Below are positions 30,591 through 39,747 of a DNA stretch of 64,000 nt, one piece after another; position 1 is the first letter of the stretch; the number at the start of each line of letters is the position of its first letter. The position numbers were made by a program, and so were the translations under genes. The notes beneath the pieces are model-generated. The model did no database searches, was not told the origin of the DNA, and worked only from the letters and a program-made list of their open reading frames with translations. Source of the DNA: CAWBRT01 sp963832785 (lineage in GTDB: Bacteria; Acidobacteriota; Terriglobia; Terriglobales; Acidobacteriaceae); contig CAWHVF010000004.1 in NCBI GenBank assembly GCA_963832785.1, positions 62,001 through 126,000 on the forward strand, written 5' to 3'.

Positions 30591-32366
30591 TCAGGCGACG
30601 CGGTCTCCTTTGGCAGCCTTGACCGTCCGGTTATCCACAGAGGGCAGCATGTGGGCGGGGTCGCGCGTCACTACGACATCAACGACCGTTGGTCCCTCAC
30701 TAGAGAGCGCCTCGCGCAGTGCGGCCGCCAACTGGCTCGGCTCTTCAACGCGAATACCATTACAGCCAAATGCCCGGGCGATATTGGCGTAGTTGTTTTC
30801 CACCAGATCGGAGGAGTGATATGCGCCCGGTCCATACAGCAGATGCTGCAACGCCTTCACGTAGCCGGACGCCGCATTGTTGACGACAATGATCGTGACT
30901 GGCAGGCCCAGGCGGCGAGCCGTCTCCAGATCTCCCAAGGACATGTTGAAGCCGGCGTCTCCGGTCAGACTGAACACCGCGCGGCCTCCGGCAGCCAGCG
31001 CCACGCCGATTGCTCCCGGCACTCCGTAACCAATCGAGGCAAACCCGCGATCCGGGATGAACGCGCGTCCGGGGCGCTTGGTATCGAACAACAGACCGCC
31101 CCAGTGCGCCGCGAAGCCGCCATCGGCTACAAGGTAGCCATCGGCTGGCAGAACGCGATTTATCTCCGTCATCAGCCGGGCCATATTCACCGGGGTCTCG
31201 TCGGAGTTGAGCCGCGACGAGACGCTGCGGCGCCAGCTCTCCATCCGCTGCCACACCTCCTCGGCGTATGCCGCTTGCCGCGAATGGATCTGCTGCGCGC
31301 TGTCGGCAAGCGCGGCATCCAAATCCTGAATGCCCATCAAGGCATCGCCCCAGAGCGCCAGGGTGGGCCGAGCGGTCCGCTCGATCTCCTCGGCAACGAT
31401 GTCCAGATGAATGATCTTTTGACCGACCGCCGGAACTGTGAAGCGCTTGGTGGCGATCTCACCAAGCTTGCAGCCGATGACCAGGATCAGGTCCGATCCC
31501 GCAATCAATGCGTTAGCGATTCGATCGAAGCGTCCAAACAAGCCCGCGCTCAGAGAATCATTGCAGGCGATGGCTCCTTTTCCGCTCAGCGTGTGCGCAA
31601 CCGGCATATTCAGCTTGCGGGCAAACCCGCTCAACGCGTGGGCAGCGCCCGAAATGTGAATTCCTCCGCCGGCAAGAACGATCGGACGCTTCGCCTCCCG
31701 GATCATCTGCGCGGCCAATTCGATTGAGCGGCCCTCGGGCCGGCAGCGTAGCGCGGGCGCCTGCTGATACGCGGCATTCAGCTCAAAGTCGCTCTGGCAG
31801 AACTCGTGCGTGCCGTGGGCTATGTCCTCCGGCACATCGACTACCACCGGCCCGGGGCGGCCAGTTGTGGCGACAATAAACGCCCGCCGCATAAGCTCCG
31901 GGATGCGCTGAATCGCCTCGATGCGGATCAGCTCTTTGCAAGCCGGGCGCAACATCTCCAACTGCCGGCATTCCTGGGTCATGTTCTTCCAGGAGTGATC
32001 GCGATGGCTGTCGCCGACAATGGCCACCAGCGGCGTGCCTGCGTTGAATGCTTCCACCAGCCCGGTCAGGAGGTTGGTGGCGCCGGGTCCCAGGGTCGCA
32101 TCCGCCAGGCCTACGCGCCCGGAAGCCTTCGAATATGCATCCGCGGCGAACACGCCGGTGCGTTCGTCATTCACCAGGTAGTGCTGCAGCTCCAGGCGCC
32201 GCACGGCGTCGTAGAAGGGCAGCAGTTGAAAACCTCCCATCCCGAAAATCGGCCCGGCGCCAGCCGCGCGGAGCATGCGGGCTATGGCTTCGCCCCCCGT
32301 TATGGGCAGTGTGCTCTCTGCGGATTGCTCGGTCGCTGTCTCGGTTTGCAAAAGTGCAGGCGCCAT
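30591..32366 (-). CDS. Thiamine diphosphate-dependent enzyme of the acetolactate synthase family
   Basis: This 591-residue protein has the three-domain fold of acetolactate synthase-like enzymes. The N-terminal pyrimidine-binding domain has YLVNDERTGVFAADAYSKAS with the activating glutamate and GPGATNLLTGLVEAFNAGTP. The central domain follows at about 215-345, and the C-terminal domain has GDAGFNMSLGDLETARRLGL and VVNNAASGYV for Mg-diphosphate. The exact reaction (acetolactate formation, or a 2-keto-acid decarboxylase or aldolase-like lyase) cannot be told. With a sugar-acid permease and a dehydrogenase in the same operon, cleavage of a keto-acid from sugar acid breakdown is the best guess. 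AGAGGA stands four bases before the ATG. Confidence 0.88.
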   Translation of the reverse strand: MAPALLQTETATEQSAESTLPITGGEAIARMLRAAGAGPIFGMGGFQLLPFYDAVRRLELQHYLVNDERTGVFAADAYSKASGRVGLADATLGPGATNLLTGLVEAFNAGTPLVAIVGDSHRDHSWKNMTQECRQLEMLRPACKELIRIEAIQRIPELMRRAFIVATTGRPGPVVVDVPEDIAHGTHEFCQSDFELNAAYQQAPALRCRPEGRSIELAAQMIREAKRPIVLAGGGIHISGAAHALSGFARKLNMPVAHTLSGKGAIACNDSLSAGLFGRFDRIANALIAGSDLILVIGCKLGEIATKRFTVPAVGQKIIHLDIVAEEIERTARPTLALWGDALMGIQDLDAALADSAQQIHSRQAAYAEEVWQRMESWRRSVSSRLNSDETPVNMARLMTEINRVLPADGYLVADGGFAAHWGGLLFDTKRPGRAFIPDRGFASIGYGVPGAIGVALAAGGRAVFSLTGDAGFNMSLGDLETARRLGLPVTIIVVNNAASGYVKALQHLLYGPGAYHSSDLVENNYANIARAFGCNGIRVEEPSQLAAALREALSSEGPTVVDVVVTRDPAHMLPSVDNRTVKAAKGDRVA

Positions 32367-32412
32367 GATGTCCTCTTTGCCCTCTGATCCAGATCGAGAG
32401 GCGGATTTTATT

Positions 32413-32450
32413 GTTCCTTTTATCGGAACTTATGTTACGATAATCAGAAC
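32413..32450. promoter_or_regulatory. Two tandem 17-bp operators, probably for the IclR-type regulator
   Basis: GTTCCTTTTATCGGAAC (32413-32429) is a perfect 5-bp inverted repeat around a 7-base spacer. GTTACGATAATCAGAAC (32434-32450) has the same layout with related arms. Their starts are 21 bp apart, i.e. two helical turns, so two dimers would bind on the same face. They lie just downstream of the -10 of the minus-strand promoter, between divergent genes. Confidence 0.65.
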
Positions 32451-32457
32451 ACGACAA

Positions 32458-32487
32458 AATTTACGCATTTCGCTTTCCTGTTGTCAA
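32458..32487 (-). promoter_or_regulatory. Sigma-70 promoter of the TPP enzyme-dehydrogenase-kdgT operon
   Basis: The minus strand reads TTGACA (32487-32482), 18 bases, then TAAATT (32463-32458). The -35 is perfect and the -10 matches at four positions. Transcription would start near 32451, so the tandem operators cover about +1 to +38, an arrangement suited to repression. Confidence 0.6.
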
Positions 32488-32537
32488 GTGTTTTGTCATT
32501 ATTTTTTTTCGGCTAAAGTTCAGGATGAGCTACCCCG

Positions 32538-33341
32538 ATGCGACAGAGCCAAAAACACGCTTCAGATTCGGCCGCCGCTGCCGACGGCACACACCAGAAC
32601 ATCGCCCGGGCGGCGCTGGTGCTCGATGCCCTGGCAAGCAGTGGAAATAACGGCCTAAGACTCACCGATGTTACCCACATTACAGGCCTCAGCAAGACCG
32701 TCGCACACCGTTGCCTGGCCGGGCTGACGGCTTACGGCTTGGCGAGCTTCGAGAAGGACGAGGGCCGCTTCTTTCTGGGCGACCGGCTTTTTGCCTGGAC
32801 TGTGATTGCGGGCGAGCGGTACGAGCTTGCTGGCAGGGTGGCGCCATACCTGCGGCGGCTGGCCGAGGAAACGGAAGACACGGCTTACTTCCTGCTGCGC
32901 CGGGGCGATGAAGCTGTCTGTTATGGCCGTGCGGAAGGAGCTTTCCCGATCAAGACGCTGACGCTGAAAGTTGGCGACAAGCGCCCCCTGGGAATCGGCA
33001 GCGGTCCCATGGCCATCATGGCCTTTCTAAGCGATGCCGAAATCAATCGCCTCATGCAGACGCAGGCAGCGGCCCGCAAACGCTTTGGGATCTCCGACGA
33101 AAGTTTGCGGCAGATGATTGCCGTTGCCCGCACCAACGGCTATACGACATTTGGCGAGCAGCTTATTAAAGGTATGGGAGGCGTCGGAGTACCGGTTCGA
33201 AATTCCGAAGGCAAACCTGTAGCCGCTTTTACTATCGCCGCAATTGCATCGCGCATGGAGCCGGAACGGCGCAAGCAACTGGCAAAAGCATTGCGCCGGA
33301 CAGCAGCTCTCATCGAGCAGGAATGTCAGCATCTGTTATGA
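32538..33341 (+). CDS. IclR-family transcriptional regulator
   Basis: This 267-residue protein has an N-terminal winged helix (IARAALVLDALASSGNNGLR, then LTDVTHITGLSKTVAHRCL) and the IclR effector domain from about residue 90, with LGIGSGPMAIMAFLSDAEI and the late GVGVPVRNSEGKPVAAFTIA block. Such proteins sense small carboxylic acids or sugar acids. It is divergent from the TPP enzyme-kdgT operon, with twin operators in between, so it very likely controls that operon and perhaps itself. ATG 32538 has AGGA about 13 bases upstream, which is rather far; no better start is in frame. Confidence 0.93.
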   Translation: MRQSQKHASDSAAAADGTHQNIARAALVLDALASSGNNGLRLTDVTHITGLSKTVAHRCLAGLTAYGLASFEKDEGRFFLGDRLFAWTVIAGERYELAGRVAPYLRRLAEETEDTAYFLLRRGDEAVCYGRAEGAFPIKTLTLKVGDKRPLGIGSGPMAIMAFLSDAEINRLMQTQAAARKRFGISDESLRQMIAVARTNGYTTFGEQLIKGMGGVGVPVRNSEGKPVAAFTIAAIASRMEPERRKQLAKALRRTAALIEQECQHLL

Positions 33342-33381
33342 GTGCCGCTTCGCTGCCGCCTGGTTATTACCAGCGGTGACT

Positions 33382-33469
33382 GAAAACGAAGCGCGTTTTC
33401 CATAGCCAACTTCAATTTCCGGCATATTTTCAGTGAAGCCATCCTCCCGCGAGGCCCGGGAAAACGCGC
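33382..33469. repeat. Competing inverted repeats between convergent genes
   Basis: GAAAACG (33382-33388) pairs with CGTTTTC (33394-33400) across five bases. The overlapping GCGCGTTTTCC (33391-33401) pairs perfectly over 11 bp with GGAAAACGCGC (33459-33469). The two structures exclude each other. It lies in the 152-base gap after the IclR gene and before the end of the CHAT gene, where a bidirectional terminator would be expected, but no clean uridine tract follows. Confidence 0.45.
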
Positions 33470-33493
33470 TCTACCCGGTTGCGCTTCGGTCGC

Positions 33494-36400
33494 CTACCTC
33501 CAGTTTCCGATCAAGATAAAAGGTGCCCAATAGAACGGATGGGCAAACGATTCCGGCTCCGCAACCGCGTCCGCTCGTGCTGGTGTGGCGGCAACACCGG
33601 GAGAGACCGCCGGGTCGGGCTTCACTTCATCATGGAGCAGCGCTAACTGTGCCTGGCGTAGCGCCTCCGCTTTCGGCATTCCCGGATGGGTCGTCCACGT
33701 TTCATAAAACCTGCGCATGAGCTCGCCTGTACTACGGTCGCTCACACTCCACAGGCTGGCAATTACAGCCCGGGCTCCTTTACGCTGCACAATTTCGCCC
33801 AATCCGTCGATTTCACGGCCATTGCGTTCGCCGCTCATGGCCGTGTCGCAGGCCGAAAGCGTCAGCAGCTCCGTGTTCCAGAAACCAATCTTGGGAGCCG
33901 TCTTGATGTGGGCCAGTGTCAGATGTTCACCAGCCTCTGTTTTTCCTCCCAGCAACAGGTAGGAAAGATCATCCACGCCAGCCTGGAAAAGAAAATGACT
34001 GGCAATGTGCACCAGCGGGAACCGTTGCGCCAGCGCGCTGGTTAGCGCCGCTTCGGTGAAATCCTCGTCGAGCAGTTTCATGCCCAGCAGCAACCCGCCT
34101 TGCTCATTAGCATTTGTGCGCACGATGCTCTGCAACTCGCTGGGCACGGTGGGCAGCGGCTGAGAACCGCCGTATGATTTCGAAACACCCATAGCCAGCA
34201 TTTGCCAAGATTTCACGCTCGGCGCGTCCCTCAACTTACTGAGGCTCGATAAGGTAAATACTTCATTGCGGTACTTCTCCACTACGTACTGCCGGCCATC
34301 ATGCAAGGCCGCAATGGGGATGTAGCGTAGCGCGTCGTCCAGCGACCACATCAATGTCTTTGCATGGGCGGATTCCAGATCTTTCTCTATCGGGCCGATG
34401 ACAATCTTGTATACGTCCTGCGCTGCCGGCAGCACATCGGCGCTGTTAGTGCTGAGAGCGCGCCAGAGCCTAAAGACCTTCTCGCGCAACACTTCGGGTT
34501 TGATGGGATAATCGCGTGCAATGCGCACCTCGGGCAGCACAAGAATAACGATCAGCCGCTCCGGCGCCACCACCGTATACACGGCGACCGTGCCCGGCTC
34601 AGCCTCATGCAGTAACAATTGGAGGTCGCCACTCATCTGCTCCAGGGCGCGCACATCAGCATCAGCCTGCTTGTTTTTGCCCAGTTGCGCATAGAGTTCC
34701 TGCTCCATGAAGCTCTGAAAGGATCTCTCCGCTTCCTCAAGCTGCGTTTCGAGTTGCTGAAAACGAGCCTCTTCTTCTGCCGTCCGTTTGCCCTTGCCCT
34801 TCAGCGCGTTCCAATCGACCCAGAGAGCAGCGACCGCGCCGGCGACCTGGTCGTAACGCTTCTCCATGTCGCGCTCGGCCGAAGTCATGGCCAGCGTGCC
34901 GGCCGTGCCCCCGTCCTCTTCCCCGCGAGTGAACTCCTTAAATTCCTGTTCTTTCAGCAGGCCGAGCACCTCTTGCGCCTCAAACAACCTTCCCCGCGAG
35001 ACCAGCAAATCAACCAAATAGCGGTAAGTGTTCTCATTCGATTTCAGGAATGCCCGCTGCGTCGTCTGCTCCATTCCCTGAATGTTCAGGCGGATATGTT
35101 GAATTGCATTGATTGCCTGCTTACCGAAAAAGATGGCCAAGGAAGCGTTTCCCTGGCTGCTCCAGTGCCACATGAGGCTGGCGAGCGTGGCGGCCTCGCG
35201 CGAACAGTCACCCACTGCACGTTCCAAAGGCAGGGCCTGGTGGTAATGCTCCAGCGCCTTCTGCTTCTCACCCAGCTCATCGTAGAGAGTACCGAGGTTG
35301 TTGAGTATGGCGGCCTCGACCGAGCGGTTGCCTACCTCCCGTTCCCAAAAAAGAGCCCGGTTGTAATACCCTAGCGCTTTTTGCTTCTCACCAAGATCAT
35401 CGTAAACCGCACCAATATTGTTGAGCGTGCTGGCTTCCCCCGAGCGATCGCCCAAAGCCCGCTGCAACGGCTGAGCCTGGTTGTAATACTCCAGCGCTTT
35501 CTGCTTTTCACCCAGATCGTCGTAAACCCTGCCAATGTTGTTAAGCGTGGTGGCCTCGCCCGAGCGGTCGCCCATCGCGCGCTGAAGCGGCAACGCACGG
35601 CTGTAAAACTCCAGTGCCTTCTGCTTCTCGCCCAGGCTGGAGTAGACCGCACCAATGCTGGTAAGCGTAACGGCCTCGCCCGAACGGGCGCCCAACGCAC
35701 GGCTGAGCGTCAAGGAAAGCTCGTAAAACTCCAGCGCCTTCCGTTTCTCACCCAGCTCCGCGTAGACTGCACCGAGGTTGTTGAGCGTATTGGCTTCCCC
35801 GGCGCGATCATCCACGGCCCGGCGAAGTAGCAAGGCCTGCTGGTAATATTCCAGCGCCTTTTGCTTCTCGCCAAGATCATCGTAGACCGCGCCAATGTTG
35901 TTGAGCGTGCTGGCTTCCGCCGGGCGGTCACCCAAAGCTCGCTGCAACGGCAGAGCCTGGTTGTAATACTCCAGCGCTTTCTGCTTTTCACCCAGATCGT
36001 CGTAAACCCTGCCAATGTTGTTAAGCGTGGCGGCCTCGCCCGAACGGTCGCCCGCGCCTTGTTGCAGCAGCAGGCTCCGCGCAAAGTAGTCCAGCGCCTT
36101 CTGCTTTTCGCCGAGGTAAGAATAAATCGCACCAATGTTATTAAGCGTAGCGGCCAACCCCACGGGGTCGCCGAGGGTTTGCCGAATCGGCAACACTTGG
36201 TTGTAGTACTCCAACGCCTTCTGCTTTTCTCCGAGACCGTCATAGGCCGTTCCGATGTTATTCAGAATGGTTGCCTCGATAATACGGTCGGTGGAGGCGC
36301 GCGTGGGAGAGGCGTCCTCGCCCGAGCGGTTGTCTGCCGCCCGGACGAGCGGCAGGGCCTGATTGTAATACTCCAATGCCTTCCGCAGGTCGCCAAGTCG

Positions 36401-36973
36401 GCTGTAGACCGTACCGATGCTGGTGAGTGTAGCGGCCTCGCCCGAGCGGTCACCCAGATTCCGTTCCAGCGGCAGAGCCTGCGCAAAGTACTCCAGCGCC
36501 TTCCGCTTTTCTCCGAGACTGGAGTAAATCGCTCCAATCCGGTAGAGAGTCTTTGCTTCGCTGCCACGATCATCCAACGCGCGAAACAGCGGCAGGCTCT
36601 GCGTAAAATAGTCCGCCGCCTTCTGGTATTGACCGGTGGAGTAATACAGCGCGGCAAGGCTGTTCAGGCTGGCGGCATAGCCGAGAGGGTCGCTTCCTTG
36701 CCGTCGCTTGCAGATCTCCACTATGTACTCGGCGACAGCAATAGCTTCAGCATACCTGCCTTGCTGATAGAGCTGGAAGACCTGTTGGTTCAGGCGATCA
36801 GCGTCTGCCGCGGTTTCCTCCTGGGCCGCTACACTTGCCAGGCAGAGGAGAATAATGAGCAGCAGACCGCCAATACTGAAGCAACACCTTCTGATACCAG
36901 GCTTTGCCGAGAGCCCCGCCGGGCTCCGCGCGGGTTTCTCCGACACTAGACTCTCCATTTTTAGCTTCAGCAT
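33494..36973 (-). CDS. TPR-repeat protein with C-terminal CHAT (caspase-like) domain
   Basis: About 1,160 residues. After a basic start there is a hydrophobic segment (CCFSIGGLLLIILLCLASV then AAQ), a signal peptide or anchor. Twelve 40-residue TPR units plus a degenerate thirteenth follow, then a helical linker, then a CHAT domain in the last 330 residues with the peptidase pair visible in VHIASHFLFQAG and LTLSACDTAMSG. CHAT proteins are caspase-like proteases, often activated by partner binding to their repeat part. The frame continues upstream to 37219, but ATG 36973 or 36958 places the signal peptide near the N-terminus. It is not next to known defence genes; a role in signalling or programmed death outside the cytoplasm is inference. 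Confidence 0.88.
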   Translation of the reverse strand: MLKLKMESLVSEKPARSPAGLSAKPGIRRCCFSIGGLLLIILLCLASVAAQEETAADADRLNQQVFQLYQQGRYAEAIAVAEYIVEICKRRQGSDPLGYAASLNSLAALYYSTGQYQKAADYFTQSLPLFRALDDRGSEAKTLYRIGAIYSSLGEKRKALEYFAQALPLERNLGDRSGEAATLTSIGTVYSRLGDLRKALEYYNQALPLVRAADNRSGEDASPTRASTDRIIEATILNNIGTAYDGLGEKQKALEYYNQVLPIRQTLGDPVGLAATLNNIGAIYSYLGEKQKALDYFARSLLLQQGAGDRSGEAATLNNIGRVYDDLGEKQKALEYYNQALPLQRALGDRPAEASTLNNIGAVYDDLGEKQKALEYYQQALLLRRAVDDRAGEANTLNNLGAVYAELGEKRKALEFYELSLTLSRALGARSGEAVTLTSIGAVYSSLGEKQKALEFYSRALPLQRAMGDRSGEATTLNNIGRVYDDLGEKQKALEYYNQAQPLQRALGDRSGEASTLNNIGAVYDDLGEKQKALGYYNRALFWEREVGNRSVEAAILNNLGTLYDELGEKQKALEHYHQALPLERAVGDCSREAATLASLMWHWSSQGNASLAIFFGKQAINAIQHIRLNIQGMEQTTQRAFLKSNENTYRYLVDLLVSRGRLFEAQEVLGLLKEQEFKEFTRGEEDGGTAGTLAMTSAERDMEKRYDQVAGAVAALWVDWNALKGKGKRTAEEEARFQQLETQLEEAERSFQSFMEQELYAQLGKNKQADADVRALEQMSGDLQLLLHEAEPGTVAVYTVVAPERLIVILVLPEVRIARDYPIKPEVLREKVFRLWRALSTNSADVLPAAQDVYKIVIGPIEKDLESAHAKTLMWSLDDALRYIPIAALHDGRQYVVEKYRNEVFTLSSLSKLRDAPSVKSWQMLAMGVSKSYGGSQPLPTVPSELQSIVRTNANEQGGLLLGMKLLDEDFTEAALTSALAQRFPLVHIASHFLFQAGVDDLSYLLLGGKTEAGEHLTLAHIKTAPKIGFWNTELLTLSACDTAMSGERNGREIDGLGEIVQRKGARAVIASLWSVSDRSTGELMRRFYETWTTHPGMPKAEALRQAQLALLHDEVKPDPAVSPGVAATPARADAVAEPESFAHPFYWAPFILIGNWR
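35195..36676 (-). repeat. Array of 120-bp (40-residue) TPR-coding repeats
   Basis: Twelve units follow the pattern A-x-TLNNIG-x-VYDDLGEKQKALEYY, then NQALPLxRALGDRSGE. Unit 3 has a 14-residue insertion. Units 6-7 and 10-11 are alike; at DNA level 35461-35570 and 35941-36050 are almost identical, 480 bp (four units) apart, which points to a recent duplication or gene conversion by blocks of four. Confidence 0.9.
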
Positions 36974-37365
36974 TCGGTTCGCCCAACTGGAATGAATTAG
37001 CCCGCTGTGTCGCCAGGATTGTGTTCCGTCTATTGCCAGACCGTCCTTACCGTAACCGATTTGAACTAGGCTCCGCAAATGGACCGGGGAGCACTCACAG
37101 TGCGAATTAGAGACGTCCCGAAAAATCCTGCTCAAAACAAAAAACAGAACTGCCCAACTGCGAGCAGCATGGGAATATATCAATCCGCCGATCAACCGCG
37201 CGAGACGCAAAAACTCCACGAACCATTAAGGACGTGGGTATACTCCTAGGCCCGTCAGGACGCCGAGAACCACCGCTAACCAACCAAAAGTTCGCATTGC
37301 CCACCTCAGAGCGATCAAGGTTCTAGTTGCTCGTGGAGGGCTCTGCACTTAAAAGGCGCGACAGT

Positions 37366-37737
37366 TCACTGCCGTCGCAGCATGAGTTTCCCGCCGGTGT
37401 TCAAGTCCTGCCATACCATGCTGCTGGGTGAAGTGAATGTCACTCGATATGAACCCCCGGGCGGCCGGTGATACCCATTTCCTTTGGGGCTCCAATCCTC
37501 CACCGATCGGACTAGCTGGCCCTTCTCAAAAACGTACGTGCCAGACTGGCCCGTCATGAGGCTCCCGCACTGGACCAATTCGCTGTACCGGTTTCCGGTA
37601 ATTACGTCTTTTATGATGCAGGGTTGGCCGTTGGCTATCAGGTCTGCCTTCCAAGTACCCTGCAGGGTGTTCTCCGCCGCAAAGAGCGGAGCGGTCAGTA
37701 GAAAAAGCGCGATCAACATGAAACGGGTTCTTGTCAT
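37366..37737 (-). CDS. Small secreted protein of unknown function
   Basis: This 123-residue protein has a clear signal peptide (MTRTRFMLIALFLLTAPLFAA). The mature part has an LQGTWKADLIANGQPCIIKD start, two cysteines and a beta-rich pattern that recalls small lipocalin-like domains, with VWQDLNTGGKLMLRR at the end. I do not recognise the family. It stands alone between the CHAT gene and the Ldh-type dehydrogenase, on the same strand as both. The 37738-38255 interval behind it holds no gene that I can support. Confidence 0.6.
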   Translation of the reverse strand: MTRTRFMLIALFLLTAPLFAAENTLQGTWKADLIANGQPCIIKDVITGNRYSELVQCGSLMTGQSGTYVFEKGQLVRSVEDWSPKGNGYHRPPGGSYRVTFTSPSSMVWQDLNTGGKLMLRRQ

Positions 37738-38255
37738 TGCATAACTCCTATTCTGTGCGCCACCTAGCGAAATCGTTGCCGAGGAAGTAATTGCTCCAGC
37801 CGATCCCTGGAGACGTTGCCAGCAGCATGGTAATGCATGTGTTTACCTGAAACAAGACAGGGTCGCCACAGATAAAAGTAGAAGAAATAGCTTGGTGGCC
37901 CCAAGCAGATAAACTATGGCCGAAACGCTACGGACAGACAAAGACGTGAATAATGTGTCCACCGCAAAGTGACCAGAAATTTTGCAGCCGCCTCGAAGTT
38001 AGGTGCAGGTCGGGCCTCGAAACCTTTATCTACACAATTCGACGCGCCTGCCCTCGGCTGCTGGTGAGCGCCGCCAGTATCGCCGGATGTGTCGACTGGG
38101 AGGTGTCGTAATGAAAGCCTCCGCGGTAGGCGGCCATTTTGCCTCTGGTACCAGGCGTGGCAATGGGGTATGCCATTTCAAGCTTGCTTTCCCTTTCATG
38201 AGATCGCAGTCAGCTTGCGCGATCGTTCTCCTTCGGCTCGCCCCATGCGAATGTA

Positions 38256-39341
38256 TTAGGTCGGAACCCGATCAAGTGGCGCGGATGACCACGCTGGAAA
38301 AGTTACGCCTGACCGTTGCGCCTCGGCCTTGAGCTCACGAATCTCCTGGCCTGTGAGCGGAATGCCGGTGCGGCGTCGCAGCCGTTCGGCTCTGTCTTCC
38401 GGTTCACCGGGCATCAGGATTTCGTCAAATCCTGCGGCGCGGGGCAGCTTCTTCACCGTATCGACGAAGTGATCAGCGCGGTCCTTGAACTCCTGTCTGG
38501 AGATGAATAGGCCGGGGCGCATGGCAATGAAGAGGTGTCCAACGTTCTGCGGAGCTGAATGGTCGAAATAAAGGCTCTTCACCTCTCCGGCATAATTCGC
38601 ACCAGTGAACATGCCCGCCATTAAGTCCACCAGCATTGATAAAGCTGCTCCTTTGACGCCCCCAAATGCAAGGCAGACGCCCTCAAACGCCTTCTTCGCG
38701 TCTGTCGTCGGTCTGCCGTCGGAGTCCAGCGCCAGACCTTCCGGTATCGGTTTCCCATGCGCCGCCGCTAATCGGATCTTGCCCCGGGCAATCACAGTCA
38801 TGGCCATATCGAGAACGTAAGGCTCACGGGTGCCACCGGGCACTCCGGCTGCGAAAGGAGCAGCGCCCAGAAAGGCCGTGCGTCCACCCCAGACGGGAAT
38901 CGCCGGAGAGGAGTTCGTCATCGCCATCGAAATGTATCCAGCTTCGATGGCTTGCAGTACATATAGGGCAGCCATCCCGTAATGGGTGCCGCGACGCGCG
39001 CCCACCATCCCGATACCGCACTCGGCAGCGAGTTTGATGGCCTCATCCATTCCTCGCCTGCCGACAATGAAGCCCATGCCGTCGTCCCCATCTACCAAAG
39101 CGACGGCCCCGGCCACCCGTTCAACTGTAATGTTAGGCTTCGGATTCACGACGCCGCGCCGCAGCCGTTCCAGGTACATTGGGATACGCGAGACACCATG
39201 CGACTCGACCGCTCGCAAATCAGCCTTTACCAACCCCTCGGCGACAATCGCCGCGTGCTCCTGAGGCAACCCTGCTTTTTTGAAGATTTCGGCCGTAAAT
39301 TCAGCGAGATGTTCCGGATTGAAGTAATATCCGTTGCTCAT
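38256..39341 (-). CDS. Malate/L-lactate dehydrogenase-type (Ldh2/YlbC family) oxidoreductase
   Basis: About 361 residues. Family marks are ADLRAVESHGVSRIPMYLER near residue 43, with the catalytic histidine in the ESHG motif, GTHYGMAALYVLQAIEAGYI near 120, and GGVKGAALSMLVDLMAGMFTG near 228. The family reduces 2-keto acids with NAD(P)H: malate, L-lactate, ureidoglycolate or 2,3-diketogulonate types. It does not share the classical Rossmann fold. ATG 39341 is preferred to GTG 39347. It is divergent from the enolase-superfamily relic across 406 bases in which I see no gene; both may belong to one former sugar-acid pathway. Confidence 0.9.
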   Translation of the reverse strand: MSNGYYFNPEHLAEFTAEIFKKAGLPQEHAAIVAEGLVKADLRAVESHGVSRIPMYLERLRRGVVNPKPNITVERVAGAVALVDGDDGMGFIVGRRGMDEAIKLAAECGIGMVGARRGTHYGMAALYVLQAIEAGYISMAMTNSSPAIPVWGGRTAFLGAAPFAAGVPGGTREPYVLDMAMTVIARGKIRLAAAHGKPIPEGLALDSDGRPTTDAKKAFEGVCLAFGGVKGAALSMLVDLMAGMFTGANYAGEVKSLYFDHSAPQNVGHLFIAMRPGLFISRQEFKDRADHFVDTVKKLPRAAGFDEILMPGEPEDRAERLRRRTGIPLTGQEIRELKAEAQRSGVTFPAWSSAPLDRVPT

Positions 39342-39747
39342 AAGCACGCACCTTTCTTAACGGCGATCTCTGGCTCTAATCAGTGTCGGGACTGAATTTC
39401 ACAGGAACACGATACGTCGAGTGAGCGGTGATCGACAAACTCGATACCCGGATTTCGGCAGTGAATGGACCTGAGTTTTCGACCATCACCGGAGTTTTGG
39501 CTCGGCAGGGAAATTCAGCGGGATGGGCAAATGGTCTGATTCCAGCACCCAGCAACTGATTGATATCAAAACAGGATAATTCCGTTTCTGGCGGTTCGCG
39601 ACGCTACCCGATTGCGCCACGCAAGTGCACGAATCTACGACGGGTGCGCCATCAGCCATTTCAAACCTGAACAGTTGAACGCTCCGACACATTGGTGCTA
39701 GAATCCGCCGATCTTTGCGAGATACTGCAACTGAACGGAGTCTAACT

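Noticed and set aside
35195..36676. Regularly spaced repeats considered as a CRISPR array
   Set aside because: The 120-bp period codes in frame for TPR units; there are no identical short repeats with unique spacers.
38003..38332. Plus-strand frame of 109 codons between the secreted protein and the Ldh-type gene
   Set aside because: No recognisable domain, poor ribosome site, overlaps the end of the Ldh gene on the other strand.
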